A DNA stretch of 64,000 bases, from positions 41,925 through 105,924 of the forward strand of contig NZ_JBGFGN010000108.1 in NCBI RefSeq assembly GCF_041224595.1, given 5' to 3'. Position numbers and translations under genes: made by a program. This DNA is from Donghicola sp041224595 (GTDB lineage: Bacteria; Pseudomonadota; Alphaproteobacteria; Rhodobacterales; Rhodobacteraceae). The notes beneath the pieces are model-generated. The model saw nothing but the letters and a program-made list of their open reading frames with translations, did not search any database and was not told where the DNA came from. Shown piece by piece: positions 7,313-16,053 of this stretch. The number at the start of each line of letters is the position of its first letter. The first letter of the stretch is position 1.

Positions 7313-8761
7313 TTAGAACGTGGTCTTTGCCTTGCCCGGAGCTGTTAGGTTGATCGAGTAGGCGTCTTGACCATGCAGCTCCAGATCCATCCCTGCCAGT
7401 TCCTGCTCGGGGGTGACTCGCAAGTGGTTCCGGGGCATCGCGCCGTAATCGAAGTACTTCGAATTCCCCAGCTTCTTGATCACGTACATCAGGCGCGACG
7501 CCAACCAGAAGGTGACAATCGCCGACAGGAAGCCAAAGAGGCAGATCAGGGCGCCATAGAACATTTGGGTGCCGAACACGATCGGACCAAGCTCCATGTC
7601 GCCGGTGGTCAGCGCGAACATACCGCCCGCAAACAGGCCCACCGCTCCGTGCACGGGGAAGGCACCGATGGGATCGTCGACCTTGATTTTGAAGATGAAG
7701 ATGACTGCCAGAACGTAGACTGCACCGGAAAGTATCCCGATCAGGACCGCAACGGGTGCGGTCGCTGCGTCGGCATTCGCGGTGATGCCAACAAGGCCAG
7801 CCAGCGCGCCGTTCATCAGATCGGAGATGTTGTACTTGTTCTGCGTCACCATAAAGAAAGCCAGCACCGAGAAAACAGCAGCACAAGGTGCGAGCGTGGT
7901 GTTGATGACCACCTGGCCAAACCCGCCAATCAGCTGTTCAAAGATCGCGTTCGCCACCAAATCAGGCTGGTTCTCGGTCGCACTTAGGTCGATAGAGGCC
8001 AAATCGAAACCGCCGGCAAAGGTACTGCCTGCGTTGAAGCCATACCAACCAATCCACAGCAGGAACACACCAAGCGCGCTGACCGGAATGTTGTGCGCCG
8101 AGTTGCTGATCGACGATCCGGCAAAGCGATAGGAATCGATCTGGCCTTTGCCGTAGTCGAATTCACCGATTCGTGGTTTCAGCATGATCGCGCCAGCGAG
8201 GCCTGCGAATCCGCCAAGCGCGTGGACCACAAGCGAACCGGCGAAGTCGTGCAGGATGCCGTAGAGCATCCCATCAGCATTCCAAACCGTGAAGGCGACA
8301 ACAGGGTAAATCAGGGCAGAAAAAACGGCGCCAAAGAACAGGTAGGCGTACGGCGCAATTCGTCCGGTGACCGCGCCCGAGCAGATGGTGACGCATGTCG
8401 CGGCGAATGCGAAGTTGAAGAACAGCGAGATGTCGTCGTTCAGGCTCACGATCGGACCGGGGGAGTTGTTTTCAGTGCTGTGCGCAAATCCCATTTCACG
8501 CATCCAATCGACCAGCATAGAGTCTCCGGTGATAATCGGATAACCGAACCAGTAGAAAAAGATGCCGCACACGCAGGCGTCCACGAAGTTTTTGAAGATA
8601 TTGTTGATCGCGTTTTTCCGCGACATGCCGCCGGTCTCGAGCATCATGAACCCGGCTTGCATCAGGAAAATCAAGACGCCACTGATGAAAACGATTATGT
8701 TGATTGTCGAGTAGACCCCAAAGATCAGGGATCGATCGTAACTGGCTAAATCACCGCCCAT
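7313..8761 (-). CDS. amt: Ammonium transporter (Amt family)
   Basis: An inner-membrane channel for ammonium/ammonia uptake. The 482-residue product has about 11 hydrophobic helices starting at residue 15. It shows the Amt signatures FMMLETGGMSRKNAINNIFK (early), DFAGSLVVHALGGFAGLAGA (the first pore His) and PVHGAVGLFAGG (the second pore His). It is longer than E. coli AmtB because of an inserted loop after the second helix (MREMGFAHSTENNSPG). No glnK or glnB lies beside it in this window, unlike the usual glnK-amtB pair. The upstream region is AT-rich and contains a perfect FNR-type box. Confidence 0.95.
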   Translation of the reverse strand: MGGDLASYDRSLIFGVYSTINIIVFISGVLIFLMQAGFMMLETGGMSRKNAINNIFKNFVDACVCGIFFYWFGYPIITGDSMLVDWMREMGFAHSTENNSPGPIVSLNDDISLFFNFAFAATCVTICSGAVTGRIAPYAYLFFGAVFSALIYPVVAFTVWNADGMLYGILHDFAGSLVVHALGGFAGLAGAIMLKPRIGEFDYGKGQIDSYRFAGSSISNSAHNIPVSALGVFLLWIGWYGFNAGSTFAGGFDLASIDLSATENQPDLVANAIFEQLIGGFGQVVINTTLAPCAAVFSVLAFFMVTQNKYNISDLMNGALAGLVGITANADAATAPVAVLIGILSGAVYVLAVIFIFKIKVDDPIGAFPVHGAVGLFAGGMFALTTGDMELGPIVFGTQMFYGALICLFGFLSAIVTFWLASRLMYVIKKLGNSKYFDYGAMPRNHLRVTPEQELAGMDLELHGQDAYSINLTAPGKAKTTF

Positions 8762-9094
8762 GGTTCGTCACCTAATTGTCGATTGGGCTCAAGTGTAAGT
8801 AGACCTGAACACCAAATTATGCGTGAAAATTTACAGTTACCGATTAGCTGCGGGGCGGATTGTCCGTCAAGGTTGAAAGGCGCAATTAGAGATTTGATCT
8901 TGATCAATTGCATTATTGACGCAATCAAACCATTATATTTGTAATTAAAGATTACAATAAATATCAAACTGGTATTAGATGGTGTCTCAATCCGGTTTCT
9001 GGAAACATGAAAACCCTGCGTCAATTGATGCGAAAACCGAATGTGACCGCAGAATGTGCGATAAGGTGTGAGAATTTCTTACAATGACTACATT
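8762..9094. other. AT-rich intergenic region upstream of amt
   Basis: 333 bp without a credible gene and clearly richer in A+T than its surroundings. It contains the FNR-type box at 8894-8907 and several TCAATTGA-like palindromic cores. No sigma-54 element (TGGCAC-N5-TTGC) was seen. Confidence 0.5.
8894..8907. promoter_or_regulatory. FNR/FnrL-type box upstream of amt
   Basis: TTGATCTTGATCAA is an exact match to TTGAT-N4-ATCAA, the FNR/FnrL consensus. Its near edge is 133 bp upstream of the amt start codon. Confidence 0.55.
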
Positions 9095-9391
9095 TTAGTC
9101 AGTTTCTGCGTGAACTGTCTGCCTCAGCGCACCACTTTTCGCATCATAGATCAGGATCTCTTGTTGATCGGTGACGATTGCAATCCAACCCTTGCCTTGT
9201 GTAACTGCGCTGATTGTTGATCCCGCAGGCAGGGTCAGGTTCTCTGGCAGGACTGGCGTAGGATCTGGAAACCGAAATACGATGACCAGGGCGATGGCGA
9301 TCATGCCTGCCATCATCACCACGGTCAGCGCCGTCACAAGGCGGCGCAGGAACATGGCGTCTGGGGGCGTCTGGTCAGAAGGAAGCGACAT
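9095..9391 (-). CDS. Small bitopic membrane protein (DUF6476-like)
   Basis: The 98-residue product begins MSLPSDQTPPDAMFLRRLVT and has one membrane helix at about residues 17-40. A periplasmic domain follows (PENLTLPAGSTISAVTQGKG, then QQEILIYDAKSGALRQTVH), which reads like a single beta-propeller-type repeat. I recall this protein beside rluD in Roseobacter genomes (DUF6476, from memory). Its ATG shares two bases with the rluD start on the other strand, so I chose that start over an upstream one reaching 9592, which lies wholly inside rluD. Function unknown. Confidence 0.75.
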   Translation of the reverse strand: MSLPSDQTPPDAMFLRRLVTALTVVMMAGMIAIALVIVFRFPDPTPVLPENLTLPAGSTISAVTQGKGWIAIVTDQQEILIYDAKSGALRQTVHAETD

Positions 9392-10421
9392 GGGCGAGAC
9401 CTTGGTTACCGTCATCATCGCGGCAGATCCGCCGCCCCGTCTGGATAAGGCTTTGGCGCGCGATGTGCCAGAGGAAGCGTCCCTGTCGCGCACACGGCTG
9501 GCCAAACTGATCGCCGAGGGTAAGGTGTCGCGTGGGGCAGAGGTCTTGACCGATCCCAAAGCCAAGGTGGCTGAGAATGACGAAATCGCCATTCAGGTCG
9601 AGGCTGCGGCAGAGGTTGATACCGTCGCCGAGGATATCCCGCTGGAGATCATCTATGAAGACGATGATCTGATTGTGGTGAATAAGCCTGCAGGCATGGT
9701 GGTCCACCCTGCACCCGGTTCGCCGAGTGGCACGCTTGTTAACGCTCTGCTGCACCATTGCGGGGATACGCTCTCTGGCATCGGCGGCGAGAAGCGGCCG
9801 GGCATCGTGCACCGTATCGACAAGGAAACGAGCGGTTTGCTGGTCGTTGCCAAGTCAGACCGTGCCCACCATGGCCTCGCTGCTCAATTCGAGGACCACA
9901 GCGTAGAGCGGGTCTATTCGGCTGTGGTCTACGGAGTGCCGGATAGCAACGAGCCCCGGCTAAAAGGGGTGAAGGGCGTTAGCTTTGAGCCCGGCAATAT
10001 CATCAAGATCACTTCGTTTCTTGGACGCCACAAGACGGATCGTCAGCGGCAGGCCGTCAGCTTCAACACCGGTCGTCATGCGGTGACACGTGCGCGGGTG
10101 GTTGAAACATTCGGGACACCCGTCTGTGCGACGTTGGTGGATTGCTGGCTGGAAACGGGGCGGACTCACCAAATTCGCGTGCACATGACACATGCAGGCC
10201 ATGCTCTGATCGGTGACCCTGTTTATGGTGGACGGCGGAAGCTCTCTCCCAAGGCATTGTCCCTTGCAGGGATTGAGGCCGCAGCGAATTTCCCGCGTCA
10301 GGCCCTGCATGCGCGCATCCTCGGTTTCATCCATCCCGTCACCGAAGAGGAAATGTCCTTCGAAGCGCCACTGCCCGATGACATGGTTTCACTCCTCGAC
10401 GCACTGCGCACCAAGAAGTGA
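9390..10421 (+). CDS. rluD: Ribosomal large subunit pseudouridine synthase D
   Basis: It isomerises U1911, U1915 and U1917 of 23S rRNA helix 69. The 343-residue product has an N-terminal S4 RNA-binding domain (about residues 11-75) and a RluA-type catalytic domain. Recognisable motifs are DDDLIVVNKPAGMVVHPAPG, GIVHRIDKETSGLLVVAKSD (the Asp in HRIDKETSG is catalytic) and LETGRTHQIRVHM. I chose the ATG at 9390 because the S4 domain follows directly; an in-frame extension to 9171 covers the antisense of the neighbouring membrane protein. Downstream lies rpoH, an order known from Rhodobacter. Confidence 0.93.
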   Translation: MGETLVTVIIAADPPPRLDKALARDVPEEASLSRTRLAKLIAEGKVSRGAEVLTDPKAKVAENDEIAIQVEAAAEVDTVAEDIPLEIIYEDDDLIVVNKPAGMVVHPAPGSPSGTLVNALLHHCGDTLSGIGGEKRPGIVHRIDKETSGLLVVAKSDRAHHGLAAQFEDHSVERVYSAVVYGVPDSNEPRLKGVKGVSFEPGNIIKITSFLGRHKTDRQRQAVSFNTGRHAVTRARVVETFGTPVCATLVDCWLETGRTHQIRVHMTHAGHALIGDPVYGGRRKLSPKALSLAGIEAAANFPRQALHARILGFIHPVTEEEMSFEAPLPDDMVSLLDALRTKK

Positions 10422-10573
10422 TCCTCACGCACGTGTGCGTGAGTGCGCAGTAATCCCTCTATCCAGCCAAGTATCTATCATTTTATATGGAACCAAAGCG
10501 AGGCTGAGGACTTGAATACATGAAGTCAGCTACCTAGCTGCATGTTAAAGCCTGTTACATTCAGGAGGGACAA

Positions 10574-11470
10574 ATGGCAAACTATGCAAATCTTCCGGCA
10601 CCGACCCCAGAGGGCGGACTGTCGCGCTACATGCAAGAGATCCGCAAGTTCCCTCTGCTGGAGCCTGAAGAAGAATATATGCTGGCCAAGCGGTGGGTCG
10701 AGGAACAAGACACAGAGGCGGCCCACAAGATGGTCACCAGCCACCTGCGTCTCGCGGCTAAAATCGCGATGGGCTACCGTGGCTACGGTTTGCCCCAAGC
10801 AGAGGTGATATCCGAAGCGAACGTGGGTCTGATGCAAGCGGTCAAACGCTTTGACCCCGAAAAGGGCTTCCGTCTGGCCACCTACGCAATGTGGTGGATC
10901 CGCGCCAGCATTCAGGAATACATCCTGCGTAGCTGGTCGATGGTAAAGTTGGGGACAACCTCTGCGCAGAAGAAGTTGTTCTTTAACCTGCGCAAGGCGA
11001 AGTCCCGCATCGGAGCGCTGGAAGATGGCGACCTGCGTCCAGAGCACGTGCAGAAGATCGCGACCGACCTTGGCGTAACCGAGGACGAAGTGATCAGCAT
11101 GAACCGCCGCCTGTCGGGTGGTGATGCGTCGCTAAACGCGACTGTCGGGTCCGAGGATGATGGCGGCGCTCAGTGGCAGGATTGGCTTGAGGATGAAGAT
11201 GCGAACCAAGCCGCAGCCTACGAGGCGCAAGACGAAATGGACTCACGCCGCGAACTGCTGGCCGAAGCGATGGACGTGCTGAATGACCGCGAGAAAGACA
11301 TCCTAGTCAAGCGCCGCCTGAGCGAAGAGAACATCACGCTCGAAGATCTGTCTTCAGAATACAGCGTCAGCCGCGAGCGCATTCGCCAGATCGAGGTGCG
11401 TGCGTTTGAAAAGCTACAGAAGCGGATGACCGGTCTTGCGCGGGAAAAGGGCATGCTCCCCGCAGTCTGA
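10574..11470 (+). CDS. rpoH: RNA polymerase heat-shock sigma factor (RpoH, RpoHI type)
   Basis: An alternative sigma factor that directs RNA polymerase to heat-shock and stress promoters. The 298-residue product shows region 2 (HLRLAAKIAMGYRGYGLPQA, FDPEKGFRLATYAMWWIRAS), the RpoH box (QKKLFFNLRKAK, near residue 133) and region 4 with its helix-turn-helix (LEDLSSEYSVSRERIRQIEV). GGAGG lies 7 nt before the ATG. In Rhodobacter, RpoHI and RpoHII drive the DUF1127-CcsR operon, so this factor may control the similar operon at 44.2-44.9 kb; that is inference. It follows rluD after 152 bp that contain an 8-bp inverted repeat (CTCACGCA / TGCGTGAG). Confidence 0.95.
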   Translation: MANYANLPAPTPEGGLSRYMQEIRKFPLLEPEEEYMLAKRWVEEQDTEAAHKMVTSHLRLAAKIAMGYRGYGLPQAEVISEANVGLMQAVKRFDPEKGFRLATYAMWWIRASIQEYILRSWSMVKLGTTSAQKKLFFNLRKAKSRIGALEDGDLRPEHVQKIATDLGVTEDEVISMNRRLSGGDASLNATVGSEDDGGAQWQDWLEDEDANQAAAYEAQDEMDSRRELLAEAMDVLNDREKDILVKRRLSEENITLEDLSSEYSVSRERIRQIEVRAFEKLQKRMTGLAREKGMLPAV

Positions 11471-11493
11471 CCCCCAGACAGAGTTGTAGAACA

Positions 11494-11530
11494 TCCCCTC
11501 GGGCCCTAGGCTCGGGGAGATTTTATTTTG
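11494..11530 (+). terminator. Terminator downstream of rpoH
   Basis: TCCCC (11494-11498) pairs with GGGGA (11514-11518), with an inner GCC-CTA-GGC hairpin, followed by GATTTTATTTT. The stem is interrupted. Confidence 0.55.
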
Positions 11531-11539
11531 GGAGGCATT

Positions 11540-12514
11540 ATGACCGAAATCTACAACTGGGGTATTCTGGGGGCAGCGAAGTTTGCGCGCGAACAGATGG
11601 GGCCTGCAATCCATTTGGCGAATGAGGCCCGTCTGGCGGGTTTGGCAACCTCGAGCTACGACAAATCCGCGCCGTTCCGCGCCTTTGCGCCGGACATCCG
11701 TGTCTACGAAAGCTACGACGCGCTGATCCATGACCCCAAGATTGACGTTGTCTATATTCCGCTTCCGAACCATTTGCATGTTGAGTGGGCGTTGAAGGCC
11801 CTGAAGGCGGGCAAGCATGTGCTGTGCGAGAAGCCGATCGCAATGGAAGCGTCAGACATAGACCAGATCATCGCCCTTCGGGACGAGACCGGCCTGATGG
11901 CTGCCGAAGCCTATATGATCTTGCACCACCCCCAATGGCAGCGCGCCAAAGAGATCGTCGAAAGCGGCGAGATCGGACGGCTGCGCCATGTGAGCGGGAT
12001 CTTTACATTTGATAACCGCGCAGACACAGGCAACATCCGCAACAAGGCGGAAACCGGCGGGGGCGGCATCCGTGATATTGGCGTTTATACGTATGGCTCG
12101 ACCCGGTTTATGACGGGGCAAGAGCCGACCGAATTGCGTGCGGATGTCGAATTCGAGAACGGCGTCGACACCTATGCCAATGTCACGGGGCGGTTCGGGG
12201 ATATCACGTTTACCCTGATCAACTCGATCCGAATGGCGAACCGTCAGCGGATGGAGTTCCACGGGGAAAAAGGCACTTTGGCTTTGACTGCACCGTTCAA
12301 TGCGCAGGCATTTGGCGAGGCACGTCTGACCGTGGAATGTTCTGGTGGTGTCATCCGAGAAGAGCGCTTCTCGGCCGCGCAGCACTACAAGCTACAGGTC
12401 GAGAATTTCTGTGCAGCGATCGCCGGGGACCGTTCGGCTTATCCGGTGCCGCTGGAGTTTTCACAGGGGACACAGGCCATGATCGACCGCGTGTTCGCTG
12501 ACGCAAAGCGCTGA
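11540..12514 (+). CDS. Gfo/Idh/MocA-family oxidoreductase
   Basis: An NAD(P)-dependent sugar or inositol dehydrogenase-type protein of 324 residues. The Rossmann start is NWGILGAAKFAREQMGPAIH. The family signature GKHVLCEKPIAM (EKP) follows, and AEAYMILHHPQWQRAKEIVE replaces the common V.ENRR.P segment. GGGGIRDIGVY marks the C-terminal domain. GGAGG at 11531-11535 sets the ATG at 11540. The substrate cannot be told from sequence. It is single, flanked by terminators on both sides. Confidence 0.88.
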   Translation: MTEIYNWGILGAAKFAREQMGPAIHLANEARLAGLATSSYDKSAPFRAFAPDIRVYESYDALIHDPKIDVVYIPLPNHLHVEWALKALKAGKHVLCEKPIAMEASDIDQIIALRDETGLMAAEAYMILHHPQWQRAKEIVESGEIGRLRHVSGIFTFDNRADTGNIRNKAETGGGGIRDIGVYTYGSTRFMTGQEPTELRADVEFENGVDTYANVTGRFGDITFTLINSIRMANRQRMEFHGEKGTLALTAPFNAQAFGEARLTVECSGGVIREERFSAAQHYKLQVENFCAAIAGDRSAYPVPLEFSQGTQAMIDRVFADAKR

Positions 12515-12520
12515 TCAACA

Positions 12521-12550
12521 AAAAGGAACGCCGCCCTGATCGGGCGGCGT
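12521..12550 (-). terminator. Terminator between the oxidoreductase and pepF
   Basis: ACGCCGCCC / GGGCGGCGT form a 9-bp stem (12528-12550). On the minus strand it is followed by TCCTTTTTG, fitting the end of pepF; on the plus strand the T run is weak. Confidence 0.7.
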
Positions 12551-12577
12551 GCTGTATTCTTGGTGCGGGCGGTTGGG

Positions 12578-14395
12578 TTATTCCATCGCCTCGAGCTGGT
12601 CGATGAAACCTTCGATCATTGACAGGCCCTTGTCCCAGAATTTCGGATCGGACGCATCAAGGCCGAACGGGGCCAGCAGCTCTTTGTGGTGCTTCGAGCC
12701 GCCCGCCTTGAGCATGTCGAAATATTTGTCCTGGAAACCTTCGGGCTGCTCTTGATACGCGGCGTAAAGGGCGTTCACCAGGCCGTCGCCGAACGCATAG
12801 GCGTAGACGTAGAAGGGCGTGTGGACGAAGTGCGGGATGTAGGCCCAGAAGGTCTCGTAACCCGGCATGTAGTCGAAGACGGGGCCAAGGCTTTCTGCCT
12901 GGACGCTCATCCACAGGGCGTTGATGTCGTCGGGGGTCAGTTCACCACCGCGGCGCGCCTCGTGCAGTTTGCATTCGAAGTCGTAAAAGGCGATTTGGCG
13001 GACGACCGTGTTGATCATGTCCTCGACCTTGCCAGCCAGCATGACCTTGCGCTCGTTGTCGTCCTTGGCGCCGGCCAGCATCTTCTGAAAGGTCAGCATT
13101 TCGCCAAACACCGACGCGGTTTCCGCCAGCGTCAGCGGGGTCGAGGACAGCATCTCGCCCTGACCAGCGGCCAGACGCTGGTGGACGCCGTGTCCCAGTT
13201 CGTGGGCCAGTGTCATCACATCGCGCGGTTTGCCAAGGTAGTTCAGCAGCACGTAGGGGTGCACATCGGTGACGGTGGGGTGTGCAAAGGCACCAGGCGC
13301 TTTGCCCTGTTTGACGCCCGCGTCGATCCAGCCCTTGGAGAAGAACGGCTCGGCCAGTTCGGCCATGCGCGGGTCGAAGTCGCCATAGGCGTCCATGACA
13401 ATCTTCTCCGCTTCGGGCCACGCGATCTTGCGCTCGGTCTCCATGGGGAGGGGCGCGTTGCGGTCCCAGACTTCCATGGTTTCAAGGCCGAGCCATTTGG
13501 CTTTGAGTTTGTAATAGCGGTGGGATAGGCGCGGGTATGCATCGACAACAGCGTTGCGCAGGGCCTCGACGACTTCGGGCTCCACGTGGTTGGCCAGATG
13601 CCGACCCGTTTGCGGGGTGGGCATGCCGCGCCAGCGGTCCATGACCTCTTTTTCCTTGGCCTGGGTGTTGTGCACGCGGGCGAAGGTTTTGACGTTCTTG
13701 GTAAAGGTTTCACCCAAGGCGCGGGCACCAGCCTCGCGCTTGGAACGGTCCTGTTCGGACAGCAGGTTCAGGGTCTCTTCGATGCCCTTTTCCTCGCCAT
13801 CCACGTCGAATTTCAGTCCCGCAATGGTTTCGTCGAACAGGCGCTCCCAAGCGTCGCCAACCACGCCCATGTCGTGGAGGAATTTCTCCATCTCGTCGGA
13901 CAGCTGATAGGGCTTCATCGCGCGGATGCGGTCGAACACGGGCTTGTAGCGGGCCAGATCGCTATTTTCCGCGAACAGAGCGTCTAAATGGTCATCGGGC
14001 AGACGGTTCAGTTCCAGCGTAAAGAACACCAGCGGGGTGGTGTAGCGGGTCAGGCGATCTTGCAGGTCGGACATGAACTTGGCACGCTCGGCTTCCATGG
14101 TGTTCTGATAGTAGCGCAGACCGGCAAACGACATGATGCGCCCCGCGACCATATCGATGCGTTCGTTGCGCAGGGTGCATTCCAGCATGCCGTCCGCATC
14201 CAGATCGGCCAGTTTGCCTTCGTAATCTTCGGCAAAGCTGGCGCAGGCGCTTTCCAGCCAGTCCAGATCGCGCAGCAGTTCAGGGGCGTCTTCGGCGGTG
14301 TACAGATCGCTCAGGTCCCATTCCGGCAGATCCCCCAGATCGCCAGTGCCTGCGCTGGGGTTTGCATCAAAGAGCGGTTGAATGCGGTGTGCCAT
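12578..14395 (-). CDS. pepF: Oligoendopeptidase F (peptidase family M3)
   Basis: A cytosolic zinc metallopeptidase that cleaves short peptides. The 605-residue length is typical of PepF. The zinc motif HELGH lies at residues 398-402 within TLAHELGHGVHQRLA, and the third ligand is expected in the downstream TPLTLAETASVFGEM (Glu). N-terminal residues 80-300 form the usual helical M3 lid. The start at 14395 gives MAHRIQPLFDANPSAG. It is transcribed toward the oxidoreductase and starts 74 bp downstream of the ligase gene's stop, with AAGGACC upstream as RBS. Confidence 0.93.
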   Translation of the reverse strand: MAHRIQPLFDANPSAGTGDLGDLPEWDLSDLYTAEDAPELLRDLDWLESACASFAEDYEGKLADLDADGMLECTLRNERIDMVAGRIMSFAGLRYYQNTMEAERAKFMSDLQDRLTRYTTPLVFFTLELNRLPDDHLDALFAENSDLARYKPVFDRIRAMKPYQLSDEMEKFLHDMGVVGDAWERLFDETIAGLKFDVDGEEKGIEETLNLLSEQDRSKREAGARALGETFTKNVKTFARVHNTQAKEKEVMDRWRGMPTPQTGRHLANHVEPEVVEALRNAVVDAYPRLSHRYYKLKAKWLGLETMEVWDRNAPLPMETERKIAWPEAEKIVMDAYGDFDPRMAELAEPFFSKGWIDAGVKQGKAPGAFAHPTVTDVHPYVLLNYLGKPRDVMTLAHELGHGVHQRLAAGQGEMLSSTPLTLAETASVFGEMLTFQKMLAGAKDDNERKVMLAGKVEDMINTVVRQIAFYDFECKLHEARRGGELTPDDINALWMSVQAESLGPVFDYMPGYETFWAYIPHFVHTPFYVYAYAFGDGLVNALYAAYQEQPEGFQDKYFDMLKAGGSKHHKELLAPFGLDASDPKFWDKGLSMIEGFIDQLEAME

Positions 14396-14469
14396 AAGTG
14401 GTCCTTTTTAATCTTGCTTGGGACACAGGTAAGAGCGCCCCCGCCGGATGTGCAAGGGGGCGGGGCGAA

Positions 14470-16053
14470 TTAGGGCATCAATGCCTTCAGATCGTCGAGC
14501 GTGTTCGCCTCTGACGCAGGTTTGTCGTGGCGCCAGCGCAGCATGCGCGGGAAACGGAGCGCAACGCCGGATTTGTGGCGCGGGCTGTCCATGATCCCTT
14601 CGAACCCGATTTCGAAGACATGCTCGGGTGTGACCTGCCGGACGGGGCCAAAGCGTTGCAGGGTGTTTTTACGCACCCAAGCGGTGATCTTGCGGAATTC
14701 TGCGTCCGTGAGGCCGGAGTAAGCCTTGGTAAAAGGCACAAGTTCGCCGTTGTTCCAGACCGCAAAGGTGAAGTCGGTGAAAAGGTTTGCGCGCCGTCCA
14801 TGTCCCGATTGGGCATAGATCATCACGGCGTCGATAGTCAGGGGATCGACCTTCCATTTCCACCAATCGCCTTTCTTGCGGCCTGCAAGATAGGGGCTGT
14901 CCAATCGCTTCAGCATCAGCCCCTCGGCATGGGCATCGCGGCTGGTTTCGCGGATGTCTGTCAGGGTTTGCCAGTTGTTGAAGGGCACGACTGGAGAGGG
15001 GATTACAGCGGCCTCGGGTGGGATGTCAGCCAGCAGAGTTTCAAGTCGTGCGCGCCGTTCTGCCAAAGGCTTGTCGCGAATGTCTTCGCCCGCGTGTTCC
15101 AGCAGGTCATAGGCGCGCAGGACTACGGGCGCGTCTTTCAATAGCTTTTTCGGGACGGTTTTCCGGCCGATCCGTTTTTGCAGTTCGGAAAAGGGCAGAG
15201 GTTTGTGCTCGTGCCATGCGAGCACTTCGCCATCGAGCACAGTGCCATCGGGCAGGAAATCCACACTGCGGGCGAACTCGGGAAAGCGGTCGGTGATCAA
15301 CTCTTCGCCGCGGGACCACAGAAAATGTGTGCCGCCGCGCAGGATCAGCTGTCCGCGAATGCCGTCCCATTTCCATTCAGCTTGCCAGTCTGAGGGCGCA
15401 CCAAGGGCCTCGGGCGCGTCTTCCAGACCGTAGGCCAGATAAAACGGGTAGGGGCGTGACTTGTCAGCCTCTGTGTCCTGCGCATGGATCAGATCGTGAA
15501 AGGTGGTCGTTTCTGGCGTCCAATTGCCCATCAGGCGATGGGCCATCTGCGACTCTTCGGTGTTCGTGGCGCGGGACAGGGCGCGGGTCATGAGCTTTTG
15601 GCTGACACCCACGCGAAACCCCCCGGTCAGCAGCTTGTTAAACAGGAACCGCTCGGTCGTGTTTAGGCAGTCCCATGCGTCCAGAACGGCCTCCTTGCGG
15701 GTGTCTTCGTCCGCTGGGGTCAGGCTCAGGATTTCGCCCATCCAGTCCGACAGGGTTCGGTTGGTCTGGCGCGTTGCGTCAGGCAGGATCAAGGCGATGG
15801 TTTCCGATAGATCGCCGACGATTGGATAGGTTTCCTCGAACAGCCACAGGGGGATGCCTGCCCGTTCCGCCGCCCATTCACGCAGGCGCGTGGTCGTGAC
15901 GGCGCGCTTCGGGCGACGTCCGGAGAACAGCGCAATGCACCACAGTTTGTCGGGATCGGCGGCGGTTTCAAAATAGTCGGTCAGCGCGGCGACCTTGGCG
16001 TTGGTCGAGGTCGTCTGGTCCAGAGCATTGAAGAGGTCGGCAAAGGCTTGCAT
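14470..16053 (-). CDS. ATP-dependent DNA ligase
   Basis: It seals DNA nicks using ATP. The 527-residue product has an N-terminal helical DNA-binding region, then an adenylation domain with the lysine motif EWKWDGIRG (K228 is the predicted AMP acceptor). Motif III-like LDGEVLAW, motif IV-like EGLMLKR and motif V-like WWKWK follow, and then an OB domain. It overlaps the upstream exonuclease gene by one base at 16053, so the two are translationally coupled. This pair is known from bacterial ligase-associated repair clusters, which often also contain an Lhr helicase and a phosphoesterase; neither lies next to it here. Confidence 0.93.
   Translation of the reverse strand: MQAFADLFNALDQTTSTNAKVAALTDYFETAADPDKLWCIALFSGRRPKRAVTTTRLREWAAERAGIPLWLFEETYPIVGDLSETIALILPDATRQTNRTLSDWMGEILSLTPADEDTRKEAVLDAWDCLNTTERFLFNKLLTGGFRVGVSQKLMTRALSRATNTEESQMAHRLMGNWTPETTTFHDLIHAQDTEADKSRPYPFYLAYGLEDAPEALGAPSDWQAEWKWDGIRGQLILRGGTHFLWSRGEELITDRFPEFARSVDFLPDGTVLDGEVLAWHEHKPLPFSELQKRIGRKTVPKKLLKDAPVVLRAYDLLEHAGEDIRDKPLAERRARLETLLADIPPEAAVIPSPVVPFNNWQTLTDIRETSRDAHAEGLMLKRLDSPYLAGRKKGDWWKWKVDPLTIDAVMIYAQSGHGRRANLFTDFTFAVWNNGELVPFTKAYSGLTDAEFRKITAWVRKNTLQRFGPVRQVTPEHVFEIGFEGIMDSPRHKSGVALRFPRMLRWRHDKPASEANTLDDLKALMP

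Noticed and set aside
9171..9389. N-terminal extension of rluD
   Set aside because: The extension is the antisense of the small membrane protein gene, and RluD proteins start near the S4 domain.
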